In this document: positions 19,318 through 28,062 of the stretch, one piece after another
Position numbering within the stretch: position 1 is the first letter of the stretch
Layout of the letters: every line of letters begins with the position of its first letter
NCBI RefSeq assembly: GCF_005116655.2
Contig: NZ_CP050698.1
Coordinates: forward strand, 4,938,001 to 5,002,000
DNA: 64,000 nt
Direction of reading: 5' to 3'
DNA from: Desulfosediminicola flagellatus
Lineage (GTDB): Bacteria; Desulfobacterota; Desulfobulbia; Desulfobulbales; Desulfocapsaceae
Translations under genes and position numbers: made by a program
The notes under the pieces: generated by a model
Told to the model about the DNA's origin: nothing
Database searches by the model: none
What the model saw: the letters and a program-made list of their open reading frames with translations, nothing else

Positions 19318-19521
19318 AAGAGAGAAAACTCATCAGTTACGTTAAGGCTATAAGGGAATAACACTCGCATAAGATACACATTACGTATAATACTTTTAGG
19401 ATACGACACTTTTGTAGTAGATGGAATATATTAAGGAAAAATTACTGAAAATTTATGTTTATGACTCAAAGAGAATGTAGAAAAGAACGTTCCCAGTCCT
19501 GCCATGAAACCTGCAGGTTCC

Positions 19522-19938
19522 TCAAACAGAAACATAACGATAAATCTTAACTGCGCAAAGTGCCGCTATGCTGTTTAAGAAACCTCCCCAGCAAACATCA
19601 ACCACAGCTAATTTCAAACTGTAACCGTCCAGCAAAGCATAGTTGGTCATATCGAATACTCCATAGAGAACCAGTCCGTACAAAAGACCATAGCCAAGAG
19701 CAGACATAATCTGATTCCTTTCGGGTACCAGTGGTAACACGAAAACAACTATACCAAGTGGAATAATGAGATAAACAATCACAGCAGCCCATACTACAGG
19801 CGCAAAACCGTCACCACCAATACGGGCCAGAGCTCCCAGTTCCTCAACATAAAAAGGCCCCATAAGCAGTCCCAGCCAGATATAATCAATCACAAACAAA
19901 ACAGGCAGCAAAATAAGATATGTCTTGAGCTTCGCCAT
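19522..19938 (-). CDS. DUF2177 family membrane protein
   Basis: A 138-residue integral membrane protein with four predicted spans. The family features are DYIWLGLLMGPFYVEELG near the N terminus and YGVFDMTNYALLDGYSLKLAVVDVCWGGFLNS at the third and fourth spans. Function is unknown for the family. It begins 4 bases after the stop of the DUF1295 gene with an AAGGAGG site, so the pair is an operon. DUF2177 and DUF1295 genes often travel with lipid or cyclopropane-fatty-acid genes, which are not present here. Confidence 0.85.
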   Translation of the reverse strand: MAKLKTYLILLPVLFVIDYIWLGLLMGPFYVEELGALARIGGDGFAPVVWAAVIVYLIIPLGIVVFVLPLVPERNQIMSALGYGLLYGLVLYGVFDMTNYALLDGYSLKLAVVDVCWGGFLNSIAALCAVKIYRYVSV

Positions 19939-19942
19939 GACC

Positions 19943-20731
19943 TCAATCCTCCTTCGTATTTGTACGTGGCGGTAAGGGGATAAACGAACTCGTCATTTTT
20001 TTGTACCGCTGGTATTTCTCGCTATCTTTATAGCGCTTCTCTATGAGCGGAATTCCCGACACTTTCAGAATAAGAAAGGTAATAACAAGAGGACCGATTG
20101 CCGTATACGAGCCACCCGGAACTGAGAGTGCGATACAATAAAGCCCCCACCACATCACTACTTCACCGAAATAGTTGGGATGACGACTGTATCGCCATAA
20201 TCCACTCTGGAGAATTTGGCCTCGATTATATCTTTTATGCTTGAAGGAATCCAACTGATAGTCGGCGACAGACTCGATAACAAATCCTGTAAGCCACAAT
20301 AATACGCCCAGAACATCTAGAACAAAGATATCTCCCGCATGCTGCCTGCCAATCACATAAAGGACTGGTGTAAGAATCACGAACATCAGGAAAGCCTGAA
20401 ATAGAAAAACCTGAAAATAACTGCGGAGGGCAAAAGAGCGGCCCCACGCCTCCCGCAACGCACGATATCTGAAATCTTCAGGTTTACCTCTGTTCTTTAA
20501 GAATATCCGTGTGGATAACCTGCTTCCCCAGACAATTACCATAAAGCTCATAGCCACGGAACGTAACGTCACATGATCAATTGTACAGAGTGAGGTCAGC
20601 ACAATTATTACACAACCTGCTCCCCAAAGTACATCAGCGATATCCTGGCGTTTGATAGCCAGAGAGACCAGATACCACAATGTTACGAAAAAAAAGAGTA
20701 CCGCTGCATCAACATAAAGCATGTAGACCAT
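19943..20731 (-). CDS. DUF1295 family membrane protein (steroid reductase-like fold)
   Basis: A 262-residue polytopic membrane protein. It has the DUF1295 signatures QDIADVLWG, RIFLKNRGKPEDFRYRALREAWG, and the C-terminal motif LWRYSRHPNYFGEVVMWWGLY that is shared with steroid 5-alpha-reductases and isoprenylcysteine methyltransferases. These motifs suggest an NADPH-dependent or SAM-dependent lipid-modifying enzyme, but the reaction is not established. The ATG has an AGGAGA site. It is the first gene of a two-gene leftward operon with the DUF2177 protein. Confidence 0.88.
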   Translation of the reverse strand: MVYMLYVDAAVLFFFVTLWYLVSLAIKRQDIADVLWGAGCVIIVLTSLCTIDHVTLRSVAMSFMVIVWGSRLSTRIFLKNRGKPEDFRYRALREAWGRSFALRSYFQVFLFQAFLMFVILTPVLYVIGRQHAGDIFVLDVLGVLLWLTGFVIESVADYQLDSFKHKRYNRGQILQSGLWRYSRHPNYFGEVVMWWGLYCIALSVPGGSYTAIGPLVITFLILKVSGIPLIEKRYKDSEKYQRYKKMTSSFIPLPPRTNTKED

Positions 20732-20901
20732 TTTCTTCTCCTGTGAAAAGGTACAGCTTTATTCTATCAGCGCAGTCCTTGGAGTCAAAAATGAAAAAAT
20801 ATCTCTGTGATGCAATTGGTATATCTCTACAGATTTTTCAGGTGAAAAGAGCTGATATAGTAGAAAGCTCAACAATGGCAGAGGTGGTATACACTGCAAA
20901 T

Positions 20902-21825
20902 TCAGGCAACCCGGGCAAGACGCGCCAGCTCCTGTTGGAGTTGTGACACCGCAAGCTCCTTAGCTTTAGCTTCTATTTCTATTGTTACCTCAAGATCCTT
21001 CCACGACTCCGGCATATCATCTGGATTTATATAATCATGGTGAGATCGTATATCGTTGCCACTCCACCCGTATTTAGGGCTGGAAAGGTGAAATAATGGT
21101 TCTCTGTCCCATGTTTTTCGAGCGAGCCCTGTGACATCATCAATAGACAATTCATCTTTCAGGCATCGATGATGATGCACATCATACACGAGGGGGATGC
21201 CCATTTTTTCACATACAGGAAACAGGTCCATCGGCGAATACACCCTGTCATCATTCTCCAAAGCCAGCCTTGAGCGGACAGCATAAGGGAGTCGATCTAT
21301 GTTTTCCATTACACGACCCAGAGCACCGGCTTTATCACCATAAGCACCGCCACCGTGCAGTGTAATAACATCAGCACCTATCAATTCTGCCACTTCGGCG
21401 TGATAGATCAACTCTTCTATGGATTTTTCAGTCACCTGCTCACGCGGTGATGATAGCAAAGTGAATTGATCTGGGTGAAAAGTAAGACGAATGTTGTGTT
21501 TTCTGGCAAAGCCTCTGCTTGTCTCAAACAAATCCATGATCAGCGCATAGTCTGGAAGATCTGTCAGGGCGTAGTGTAACTTCGGATGAGTTTTTAACGG
21601 CAGCATCCTCGAATTTACCCGGAAACATCCAATACCGTTCATAGCACAATAGTCGATTGCCCGTACCAGCGAAGAAGCATTATGCAATACGGTTACCGAG
21701 ATTTGCTCCAACCTGTTTTCTTTATCAAGGCGTTCGATGTATGTGGCCTGACGAGATTTAAACGTTATGTCTTCGTCCCGAAAAATACAGCACAGTCCCA
21801 ATCGGTTTCGCTTCCCATTATACAT
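20902..21825 (-). CDS. uvsE: UV DNA damage endonuclease
   Basis: TIM-barrel nuclease that nicks DNA 5' of UV photoproducts to start an alternative excision repair. The 307-residue protein has the family N terminus LGLCCIFRDEDITFKSRQATY, then NGIGCFRVNSRMLPLKTHP, IRLTFHPDQFTLLSSP, VITLHGGGAYGDK, LALENDDRVYSPMD and VYDVHHHRC; His, Glu and Asp residues in these strands bind the three metals, and a modified Lys lies near KAKELA. The C-terminal helix is complete. Strong GGAGG ribosome site. It is a single gene. Confidence 0.95.
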   Translation of the reverse strand: MYNGKRNRLGLCCIFRDEDITFKSRQATYIERLDKENRLEQISVTVLHNASSLVRAIDYCAMNGIGCFRVNSRMLPLKTHPKLHYALTDLPDYALIMDLFETSRGFARKHNIRLTFHPDQFTLLSSPREQVTEKSIEELIYHAEVAELIGADVITLHGGGAYGDKAGALGRVMENIDRLPYAVRSRLALENDDRVYSPMDLFPVCEKMGIPLVYDVHHHRCLKDELSIDDVTGLARKTWDREPLFHLSSPKYGWSGNDIRSHHDYINPDDMPESWKDLEVTIEIEAKAKELAVSQLQQELARLARVA

Positions 21826-22011
21826 CTATATCCTCCGCTTTATGTTTGACCAGCTTCAACATTGCCAGCTTCCTGTTCAACCTATTTTTAGACGATTTTT
21901 CCTATGTTCATTACGTTAAGCAGTGCAAGGCAGACAGCAATTGGTAAGAAATAGCTGGAAAATGATAGCAACAACTACTATTGTTTAGATACAACCAGCT
22001 GGAGGAATACT

Positions 22012-22866
22012 ATGAAGACACCGGATATGTATAAAGTCATTCTTAACTCTTTAGATACCCATGTAGCTGTACTTGATGGCGAGGGATACATCCTCGAAAC
22101 AAATGCAGCCTGGCAGAATTTTGCCCGAGATAACGGGATGCAGGGCGCGATTGACTGTGTGGGGATGAACTATCTGCACATATGCGACCAGAGTAAAGGC
22201 ACAGACATAACCGTTACCACTATCGGCACAGCAATCCGTGGTGTTATTGACGGTACAGTCTCGGAATATTCAACTCAATATCCCTGCCATTCGCCAACCG
22301 AAAAACGCTGGTATTCGCTCAAAGTGCTTCCATACAGATCAGCCGGGCAGCAACGAGTTATTATCACACATGAAAATATCACCGACATGATCCTCATCCA
22401 GGAGGAACTCAGAGCAAAAGAAGAACTTCTTTCACACAAGGCTGAAAAACTCGAAGAAACTAATATCGCGATGAAAGTATTACTCGATCATCGAAATCGT
22501 GATCGCCAGGAACTTGAAAATCGCTTTCTTGCCAATATTCGTGAACTTGTTCTTCCCTATCTCGAAAAACTTAAAACAGCTCGATTGCAGCAACGCGAAA
22601 AAGCTTTGCTATCCATCATGGAAGAACATCTTAATGATATCAGCAGCCCTTTTCTTAACCGCCTTTCCTCCCTGCATCTTATGCTTACCCCGCAAGAGCT
22701 TGAAGTAGCGCTCCTGGTTCGTCAGGGAAAAAGCAGTCAGGAAATCAGTGACGTACTCAATATCGCGGTCGCCACAGTCAGTTTTCACAGAAAAAAACTT
22801 CGCAACAAACTCGGTCTCGAGAGTCGTACTCAAAACCTCAGGACCTACCTGCTCTCATTGCAATAA
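22012..22866 (+). CDS. PAS-domain LuxR-type transcriptional regulator
   Basis: A 284-residue regulator. Residues 1-130 form a PAS-like sensory domain (VILNSLDTHVAVLDGEGYILETNAAWQNF; a conserved C and W/N region). A coiled coil (RAKEELLSHKAEKLEETN) links it to a C-terminal LuxR helix-turn-helix with LTPQELEVALLVRQGKSSQEISDVLNIAVATVSFHRKKLRNKLGL. It has no receiver domain and no transmembrane segment, so it probably senses a cytosolic or diffusible signal. A GGAGGA site precedes the ATG. Target genes are not evident from the neighbours. Confidence 0.9.
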   Translation: MKTPDMYKVILNSLDTHVAVLDGEGYILETNAAWQNFARDNGMQGAIDCVGMNYLHICDQSKGTDITVTTIGTAIRGVIDGTVSEYSTQYPCHSPTEKRWYSLKVLPYRSAGQQRVIITHENITDMILIQEELRAKEELLSHKAEKLEETNIAMKVLLDHRNRDRQELENRFLANIRELVLPYLEKLKTARLQQREKALLSIMEEHLNDISSPFLNRLSSLHLMLTPQELEVALLVRQGKSSQEISDVLNIAVATVSFHRKKLRNKLGLESRTQNLRTYLLSLQ

Positions 22867-23018
22867 CAGTATTGATGAGAAATCGCAGGAGGCCCGTCCA
22901 GGAGGGTGTCACTCCTTATACCGTCTCATTCCCTTGTCTCTCAATAAAGTATGATTAACCTGTGACAATAGTTATCAGTACCACCATGATCACTACCTAA
23001 TCAATTTTGCAGAGAGCT

Positions 23019-24623
23019 ATGACTAAAAACACACCTGAATTCCCCCTTGCCAAATTGCATTTCGACAATGCTTTCACCCGTGAATTACCCGCTGATCCAC
23101 TGCTTGAAAACATGCGTCGTCAGGTAACCGGTTCATGCTACTCACGGGTTAAACCGACAAAAGTCGCTCAACCTTCACTCATCGCCTATGCGCGTGAAGT
23201 AGCTGATCTACTTGACCTTGATAAAGATAGCTGTATGTCTGAACTTTTCACAGAGGTATTTTCCGGCAACAGCATACTGACGGGTATGGACCCTTTCGCA
23301 ATGTGTTACGGCGGCCACCAGTTTGGTAACTGGGCCGGTCAACTTGGTGACGGGCGTGCAATCAATCTTGGTGAAATAGTTAACAGCAGAGATGAACGCT
23401 GGGTTCTCCAGCTTAAAGGTGCTGGGCCAACCCCCTATTCCAGACGTGCAGACGGCTTAGCTGTACTACGTTCATCTGTAAGAGAATTTCTCTGTAGCGA
23501 GGCAATGTATCATCTCGGTGTCCCGACAACGCGCGCCCTCAGTCTCATTGATACTGGCGAACCGGTACTTCGTGATATGTTTTACGATGGACACCCTGAA
23601 GAAGAACCGGGAGCAATTGTCTGCAGAGTTGCGCCGTCATTTCTCCGCTTTGGTAATTACGAAATTCTTGCCTCGCGTGGTGATAAAGAACTTCTGAAAC
23701 GACTGGCGGATTATACAATCAAAACCGATTTTCCCCACCTCGACCAAACCGCCGAAGATATATATCTACAATGGTTTTCAGAAGTGTGCAGTAGAACAGC
23801 TCGACTCATTGTCCACTGGATGCGAGTTGGTTTTGTACATGGTGTAATGAACACCGACAACATGTCGATACTTGGCTTAACTATCGACTACGGACCATAC
23901 GGCTGGCTTGAAGATTATGATCCGGAATGGACACCAAATACCACAGACAGTGTCGGCAAACGTTACGCTTTCAGCAATCAGGGACTCATAGCTCAGTGGA
24001 ATCTGGTCCAACTCGCCAACACCCTGTATCCGCTCATCAACGATGCCACAGCCCTTCAGTCTACGCTCGACAATGCGTATACCCGAGAATTCACATCAGG
24101 TTGGAAAACCATGATGGCAAATAAAATAGGGTTAGACAGGTTTATTGACGAATCAGACACCCACCTCATTAAAGAACTGACGGATATTCTACAGGAAGCC
24201 GAAACTGACATGACGATATTTTTCAGGCAACTGGCAAAACTTGATATCTCGGAAACACTCGACATAAGCCAAGTGCCCGAGCAGCTCATTCAAGCCTATT
24301 ACCGTCCTGAGCAACTGACACCGGTATACCTCAACCGCCTGCATAAGTGGTTCAAGGATTACAGACACCGCTTTCAAGCGGGGAGCATAACAAACTCAGC
24401 ACGGACCGCCCTGATGGATCGTACCAATCCTAAATATGTCTTACGCAATTATCTCGCTCAGGAGGCTATAGACAAAGCGGCAAATGGCGACAACTCAGGA
24501 GTCCATGAATTACTGGAATTGTTGCGAAGACCATACGACGAACAACCGGAAATGGAAAAACAGTATTATCGTAAACGCCCGGAATGGGCACGCCATAAAC
24601 CGGGATGCTCAATGCTATCCTGA
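23019..24623 (+). CDS. selO: SelO family protein adenylyltransferase (YdiU/UPF0061)
   Basis: Pseudokinase-fold enzyme that transfers AMP from ATP to hydroxyl side chains of proteins, linked to redox stress in studied members. The 534-residue product is full length: MCYGGHQFGNWAGQLGDGRA, LQLKGAGPTPYSRRADG, RSSVREFLCSEAMYHLGVPTTRALSL, GFVHGVMNTDNMSILG (catalytic His/Asn/Asp region) and IDYGPYGWLEDY. The chain ends KPGCSMLS, with a cysteine near the position where eukaryotic SelO has selenocysteine. The ATG at 23019 has AGAGAG upstream; an in-frame TTG twelve bases earlier is less likely. Confidence 0.95.
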   Translation: MTKNTPEFPLAKLHFDNAFTRELPADPLLENMRRQVTGSCYSRVKPTKVAQPSLIAYAREVADLLDLDKDSCMSELFTEVFSGNSILTGMDPFAMCYGGHQFGNWAGQLGDGRAINLGEIVNSRDERWVLQLKGAGPTPYSRRADGLAVLRSSVREFLCSEAMYHLGVPTTRALSLIDTGEPVLRDMFYDGHPEEEPGAIVCRVAPSFLRFGNYEILASRGDKELLKRLADYTIKTDFPHLDQTAEDIYLQWFSEVCSRTARLIVHWMRVGFVHGVMNTDNMSILGLTIDYGPYGWLEDYDPEWTPNTTDSVGKRYAFSNQGLIAQWNLVQLANTLYPLINDATALQSTLDNAYTREFTSGWKTMMANKIGLDRFIDESDTHLIKELTDILQEAETDMTIFFRQLAKLDISETLDISQVPEQLIQAYYRPEQLTPVYLNRLHKWFKDYRHRFQAGSITNSARTALMDRTNPKYVLRNYLAQEAIDKAANGDNSGVHELLELLRRPYDEQPEMEKQYYRKRPEWARHKPGCSMLS

Positions 24624-24677
24624 AGTTCCTGACTTACGGCGCAGGCTGCGCCGAATAGAATAAAACGAGCTGAAAAT

Positions 24678-25592
24678 CTATAAAAGCAGCACTATTGAGA
24701 GCGGAACAAACGATAACAGGGTTGAGAGTACAATCGACGATGATGCCAGTTCAGTATCACTGTTGAGTTGTGATGAAAGTACATAAATGGCTGTCGAAGC
24801 AGGCAGACTGAGAAAAATCATCCCGACTTTAAACGGTATCCCGTCAATACCGGCCAGTGTATATGCCACATATCCAGCGCCGGGCAAAAGCATCAGCTTC
24901 AGAAATGCTGCTGCAAATGCATTGAAAAAATGGAGCTGTACTCCGGCAAATGTGAGTGAACCACCAATGGAAATGAGAGCCATCGGCAGGGTAACCATTG
25001 AGAGCAACTGCAAAGAATTATTTAGAAATGCCGGAAATTCACCAAAAGCCCGTGAATACAACAACCCGGATGCACATCCAATTATCAGCGGATTTGCGGC
25101 AAGTGCCCTCACCAGCATCTTTACCCGCCTGGCCATCGAGAGCTCTTCCCCCGAGAACCAGATAAGCGTTGATACTGCGTAGATGTTAACCATTGGAATG
25201 GCAAGACCGATAAGAATGCCGAAAATGGCAATCCCCTGCTCACCAAGGCTGTTTAAGATAACAGCCACCCCTATATACGTATTAAAACGGTAACAACTCT
25301 GTGAAAATGAACCTGCCTGAAAACTGTGAACAGGGAGAAACCGAATGACTAATGCGCTGACCACAAACATGAAAATCAGCACGGCCAGGGTGACGAGGCA
25401 GAAACTCCAGTTAATGTCTGCGCCGTAGGGCGCACCACCTATTTTCCAAAACAGCATCACCGGAAAAAAAATGTAATAAACGAGCCTGTCCGATTGCTGC
25501 AGAAAAGAGGTGTCAGTAAACCCACGCGCTCTCAACAGGACTCCGAGAACAATCAATATAAATACTGGAAATAATGAATTAAGTATTATCAA
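24678..25592 (-). CDS. AEC-family (auxin efflux carrier-like) transporter
   Basis: A 304-residue polytopic membrane protein with about ten spans. The N terminus ILNSLFPVFILIVLGVLLRARG, the mid-segment CYRFNTYIGVAVILNSLGEQG and the C-terminal LPASTAIYVLSSQLNSDTELASSSIVLSTLLS are characteristic of the AEC/malonate-transporter family. Substrates in bacteria are mainly small organic acids or amino acids. The start codon appears to be TTG; an ATG upstream is out of frame. It lies 31 bases downstream of an Lrp-type regulator in the same direction, suggesting a regulator-transporter pair for an amino acid. Confidence 0.88.
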   Translation of the reverse strand: MIILNSLFPVFILIVLGVLLRARGFTDTSFLQQSDRLVYYIFFPVMLFWKIGGAPYGADINWSFCLVTLAVLIFMFVVSALVIRFLPVHSFQAGSFSQSCYRFNTYIGVAVILNSLGEQGIAIFGILIGLAIPMVNIYAVSTLIWFSGEELSMARRVKMLVRALAANPLIIGCASGLLYSRAFGEFPAFLNNSLQLLSMVTLPMALISIGGSLTFAGVQLHFFNAFAAAFLKLMLLPGAGYVAYTLAGIDGIPFKVGMIFLSLPASTAIYVLSSQLNSDTELASSSIVLSTLLSFVPLSIVLLL

Positions 25593-25623
25593 AGTTCTCG
25601 TAGTCCGATGTCATTCACTCGTC

Positions 25624-26085
25624 TCAATCCTCATCTAAAGGTAAAACTGTTGTACTTTTAATCGTTTCCAGCACAAATGACGTGCGGATATTCTGAATAC
25701 CGGGGATTGCTGTAAGTTTCTCATTGATAAACGTGGTGTAGCTCGGCATATCTCTTACAGCGACCTTCATGAGAAAATCCACATCACCCGTCAGCTGGTA
25801 GCACTCCTGAACTTCCTCAAGATCAAGGAGCTTCCCTTTAACATTGGGTAACGATATAATTTCACTCAGACTCACTGATATAATTATTATAGCCAACAGA
25901 CCAAACCCTGCCTTTTCGCGGTCTATCAGTGCAGCATACTGACGAATCATACCTGAAGCTTCCAAACGCTTCACCCTCTCCAGCATGGCGGGTGGTGAGA
26001 TACCTATCTCTGCAGCCAGTTTCGAATTGGTTATACGCCCCTGTTGCTGCAATATATTCAGTATTTTCCTATCTGTTTTATCCAT
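25624..26085 (-). CDS. Lrp/AsnC family transcriptional regulator
   Basis: A 153-residue DNA-binding regulator responding to amino acids. The N-terminal winged helix is MDKTDRKILNILQQQGRITNSKLAAEIGISPPAMLERVKRLEASGMI; the C-terminal RAM domain has QECYQLTGDVDFLMKVAVRDM and IPGIQNIRTSFVLETIKSTTVLP. The ATG at 26085 is preferred to an in-frame TTG at 26100 because AAGGGA lies at the right distance. It is cotranscribed with the AEC transporter gene, its likely target. Confidence 0.94.
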   Translation of the reverse strand: MDKTDRKILNILQQQGRITNSKLAAEIGISPPAMLERVKRLEASGMIRQYAALIDREKAGFGLLAIIIISVSLSEIISLPNVKGKLLDLEEVQECYQLTGDVDFLMKVAVRDMPSYTTFINEKLTAIPGIQNIRTSFVLETIKSTTVLPLDED

Positions 26086-26402
26086 ATATTTTCCCTTCAA
26101 TTAACTAACATGAAGCTGTGGCGCCCAATTGAGCAGAACTATTGTATTGAATTTTATTCATACTTCCAAGCAAAATACTTAATTAAATTTAGCAACTTTC
26201 ACCTAAACCCAACAGATACGATTAATCACCTATTGACAGCAGCCTAATTAAATAATACAAATACACATTGCAAGCTAACTTTAAAAGCACCATCTCGCCC
26301 CCGCCGACATATTGTTAAATTGTATGCATTTTCCAATGTAGTTCTTTGCGGTGTCAGAATCAGCCGTTTACATTTGTCGCTTATGACCGATATTAAGTTC
26401 GG
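26086..26402. other. AT-rich intergenic region upstream of the Lrp-type regulator gene
   Basis: About 300 bases, no gene seen. It must contain the promoter of the Lrp/AEC operon and the end of the leftward transcript from the EamA gene. No hexamer pair or terminator could be supported. Confidence 0.4.
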
Positions 26403-26734
26403 TCACATGTCCGGTGCTAATATACTCATTGGTGTTGCAGTGCATATAAGCCAGCCGTTTTTGTATCCATGGGCGAGCCTGGCAAACGTGCCGTTGATAA
26501 TAATGTAGTGCTCTTCTTCCTCTTGATAGTCCCTGCCATTGGTATTTCTGGCTATCTGAATCAGAATATTCCAAAAGGTTCTGAAACAGGGTCCGGGTAT
26601 ATCGGCAGTAAGATTATCCTCCTCTTGTTCAACTACAATCAACATTGCAGGTTTGCCACGCTCATGGGTACATTTTTTTCTTTGCAGAATCCATGATACA
26701 GATGCAAGCCAGTTCTTTTACACCACGACTTCAT
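26403..26734 (-). pseudogene. possible frameshifted small gene downstream of the EamA transporter gene
   Basis: Not recognised. Two overlapping leftward frames look like parts of one coding sequence. One (26734-26639, 31 residues) reads MKSWCKRTGLHLYHGFCKEK and ends in TGA at the point where the second (26645-26403, 80 residues) begins; that frame includes DIPGPCFRTFWNILIQIARN and EEHYIIINGTFARLAHG. Both have a coding-like codon pattern. The first ATG lies 27 bases after the EamA stop in the same direction. Explanations are a single-base frameshift in a 110-residue gene, two coupled small genes, or chance. Confidence 0.35.
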
Positions 26735-26761
26735 TTCAACTGGTGGCAACTGCAGAGCCGA

Positions 26762-27688
26762 CTATCTATTAAATTTTTTCCTGGGCATATTCAAAATCAG
26801 TAAGCTGAATGCAATAGCAATCATACCCGCAAGTGTTGCTGTGTCCGGTGACTCACCATCCAACAGCAACCAGCTGAGACAGGCACCTGAAAGTGGAATC
26901 AAAAACTTCCAGATGTTTAAGTCAGAAACATTAATACCCTCAATTTTTAACAGATTGAACCAAATTGAAAGAGCCAGTGCCGACAAAACGCTTAACCAGG
27001 CAAGTGAATAGTAATATTCTGCTGGATAGACAATTGCCACACCGTCCTCGACCAAAAAAGATAACAGCAGCAATAACAAACCACCGACAACGAGTTGAGC
27101 GGAGTTTAATACCAGAGGAAAGATATTCGCTGTTCTCTTCGACACCATGAGATTTCCCATGGCTGCGGAAAGATTGGAAAGCAACAGTAAACCGATACCT
27201 ACCAAAGCCATCCCTCCCTCGACGCTCAATTCACCACGATCAAGAGCAATAACCGCCACGCCCGTCAATCCCATCGCCAGACTTACACCTTTTCGCATTG
27301 TCATACGTTCAGCATCTGAGACAAAATGGGCGACAAAAGCTATTATCAAAGGCTGTGTGCCGATAATAATTGCCGCAACGGCACCTGGAAGCAACTGCAG
27401 CCCCTGGTAGAAAAGGGTGTAGAGCAACGTAGTCTGTAACACTGCAACCAACAGAACTGTTCGGTAATTGTCTTTAATCTGGCATATATATTTTTCAGGA
27501 CTACCGCAAAAGGGGAGAACCAGCAAACCGGCGAGCAGAAAGCGAATACCGGCAAAATGGAGGGGAGTCGTATATTGCAAGCCTATCTTTATAGCAGCAA
27601 ATGCCGAAGACCAGAGCAGGCAGGCAATAATTGCCATAAAAGAAGTATACTTGAATAATCTGACCACAAAGCCTATCCGGGCAGCCAT
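26762..27688 (-). CDS. EamA/DMT superfamily transporter
   Basis: Ten-span drug/metabolite-type exporter of 308 residues with two EamA repeats. Features are IACLLWSSAFAAIKIGLQYTTPLHFAGIRFLLAG at the first repeat, LPGAVAAIIIGTQPLIIAFVAHF, and in the second repeat ALVGIGLLLLSNLSAAMGNLMVSKRTA and LSIWFNLLKIEGINVSDLNIWKFLIPLSGACLSWLLL. Substrates in this family are usually amino acids or other metabolites. The start has no good ribosome site; an in-frame ATG at 27637 is an alternative. A possible small gene follows at once. Confidence 0.88.
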   Translation of the reverse strand: MAARIGFVVRLFKYTSFMAIIACLLWSSAFAAIKIGLQYTTPLHFAGIRFLLAGLLVLPFCGSPEKYICQIKDNYRTVLLVAVLQTTLLYTLFYQGLQLLPGAVAAIIIGTQPLIIAFVAHFVSDAERMTMRKGVSLAMGLTGVAVIALDRGELSVEGGMALVGIGLLLLSNLSAAMGNLMVSKRTANIFPLVLNSAQLVVGGLLLLLLSFLVEDGVAIVYPAEYYYSLAWLSVLSALALSIWFNLLKIEGINVSDLNIWKFLIPLSGACLSWLLLDGESPDTATLAGMIAIAFSLLILNMPRKKFNR

Positions 27689-28062
27689 CGATGCTATCGG
27701 CGCTGCTGTTTGTCAGCAAAAAATATTTACACAATCCCCAAGCCTCACTCATCACTCATACCATTCGAATGAGAACCAGCCTAAATAGTTCCTTAAATCA
27801 ACAAAGCTGATGTAATGAAACAATCAGGCAGACTGTGTCTTTCACCTGTCTGCAACGGTCGACTTTGTAACAGAAAGCTCTTCTATTTACAATATCCTTG
27901 TCCTAACCTGAATAGATCCTTAGTAGATCATACGATGTCAATAGCTATCAACCGGGATAGCTTCCTATTGGCGACTGCTTTTATCATTACACACTCAGAC
28001 ATCCACTGTGCGAGAAGCTACTCTATTGATAAGGTCTGCACTTTTTCACTTCTTCAAATTTC
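27689..28062. other. intergenic region
   Basis: Nothing was recognised here: no convincing gene, tRNA or terminator. It lies between the start of the EamA transporter gene and the stop of a histidine kinase gene that reads in the same leftward direction. Confidence 0.45.
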
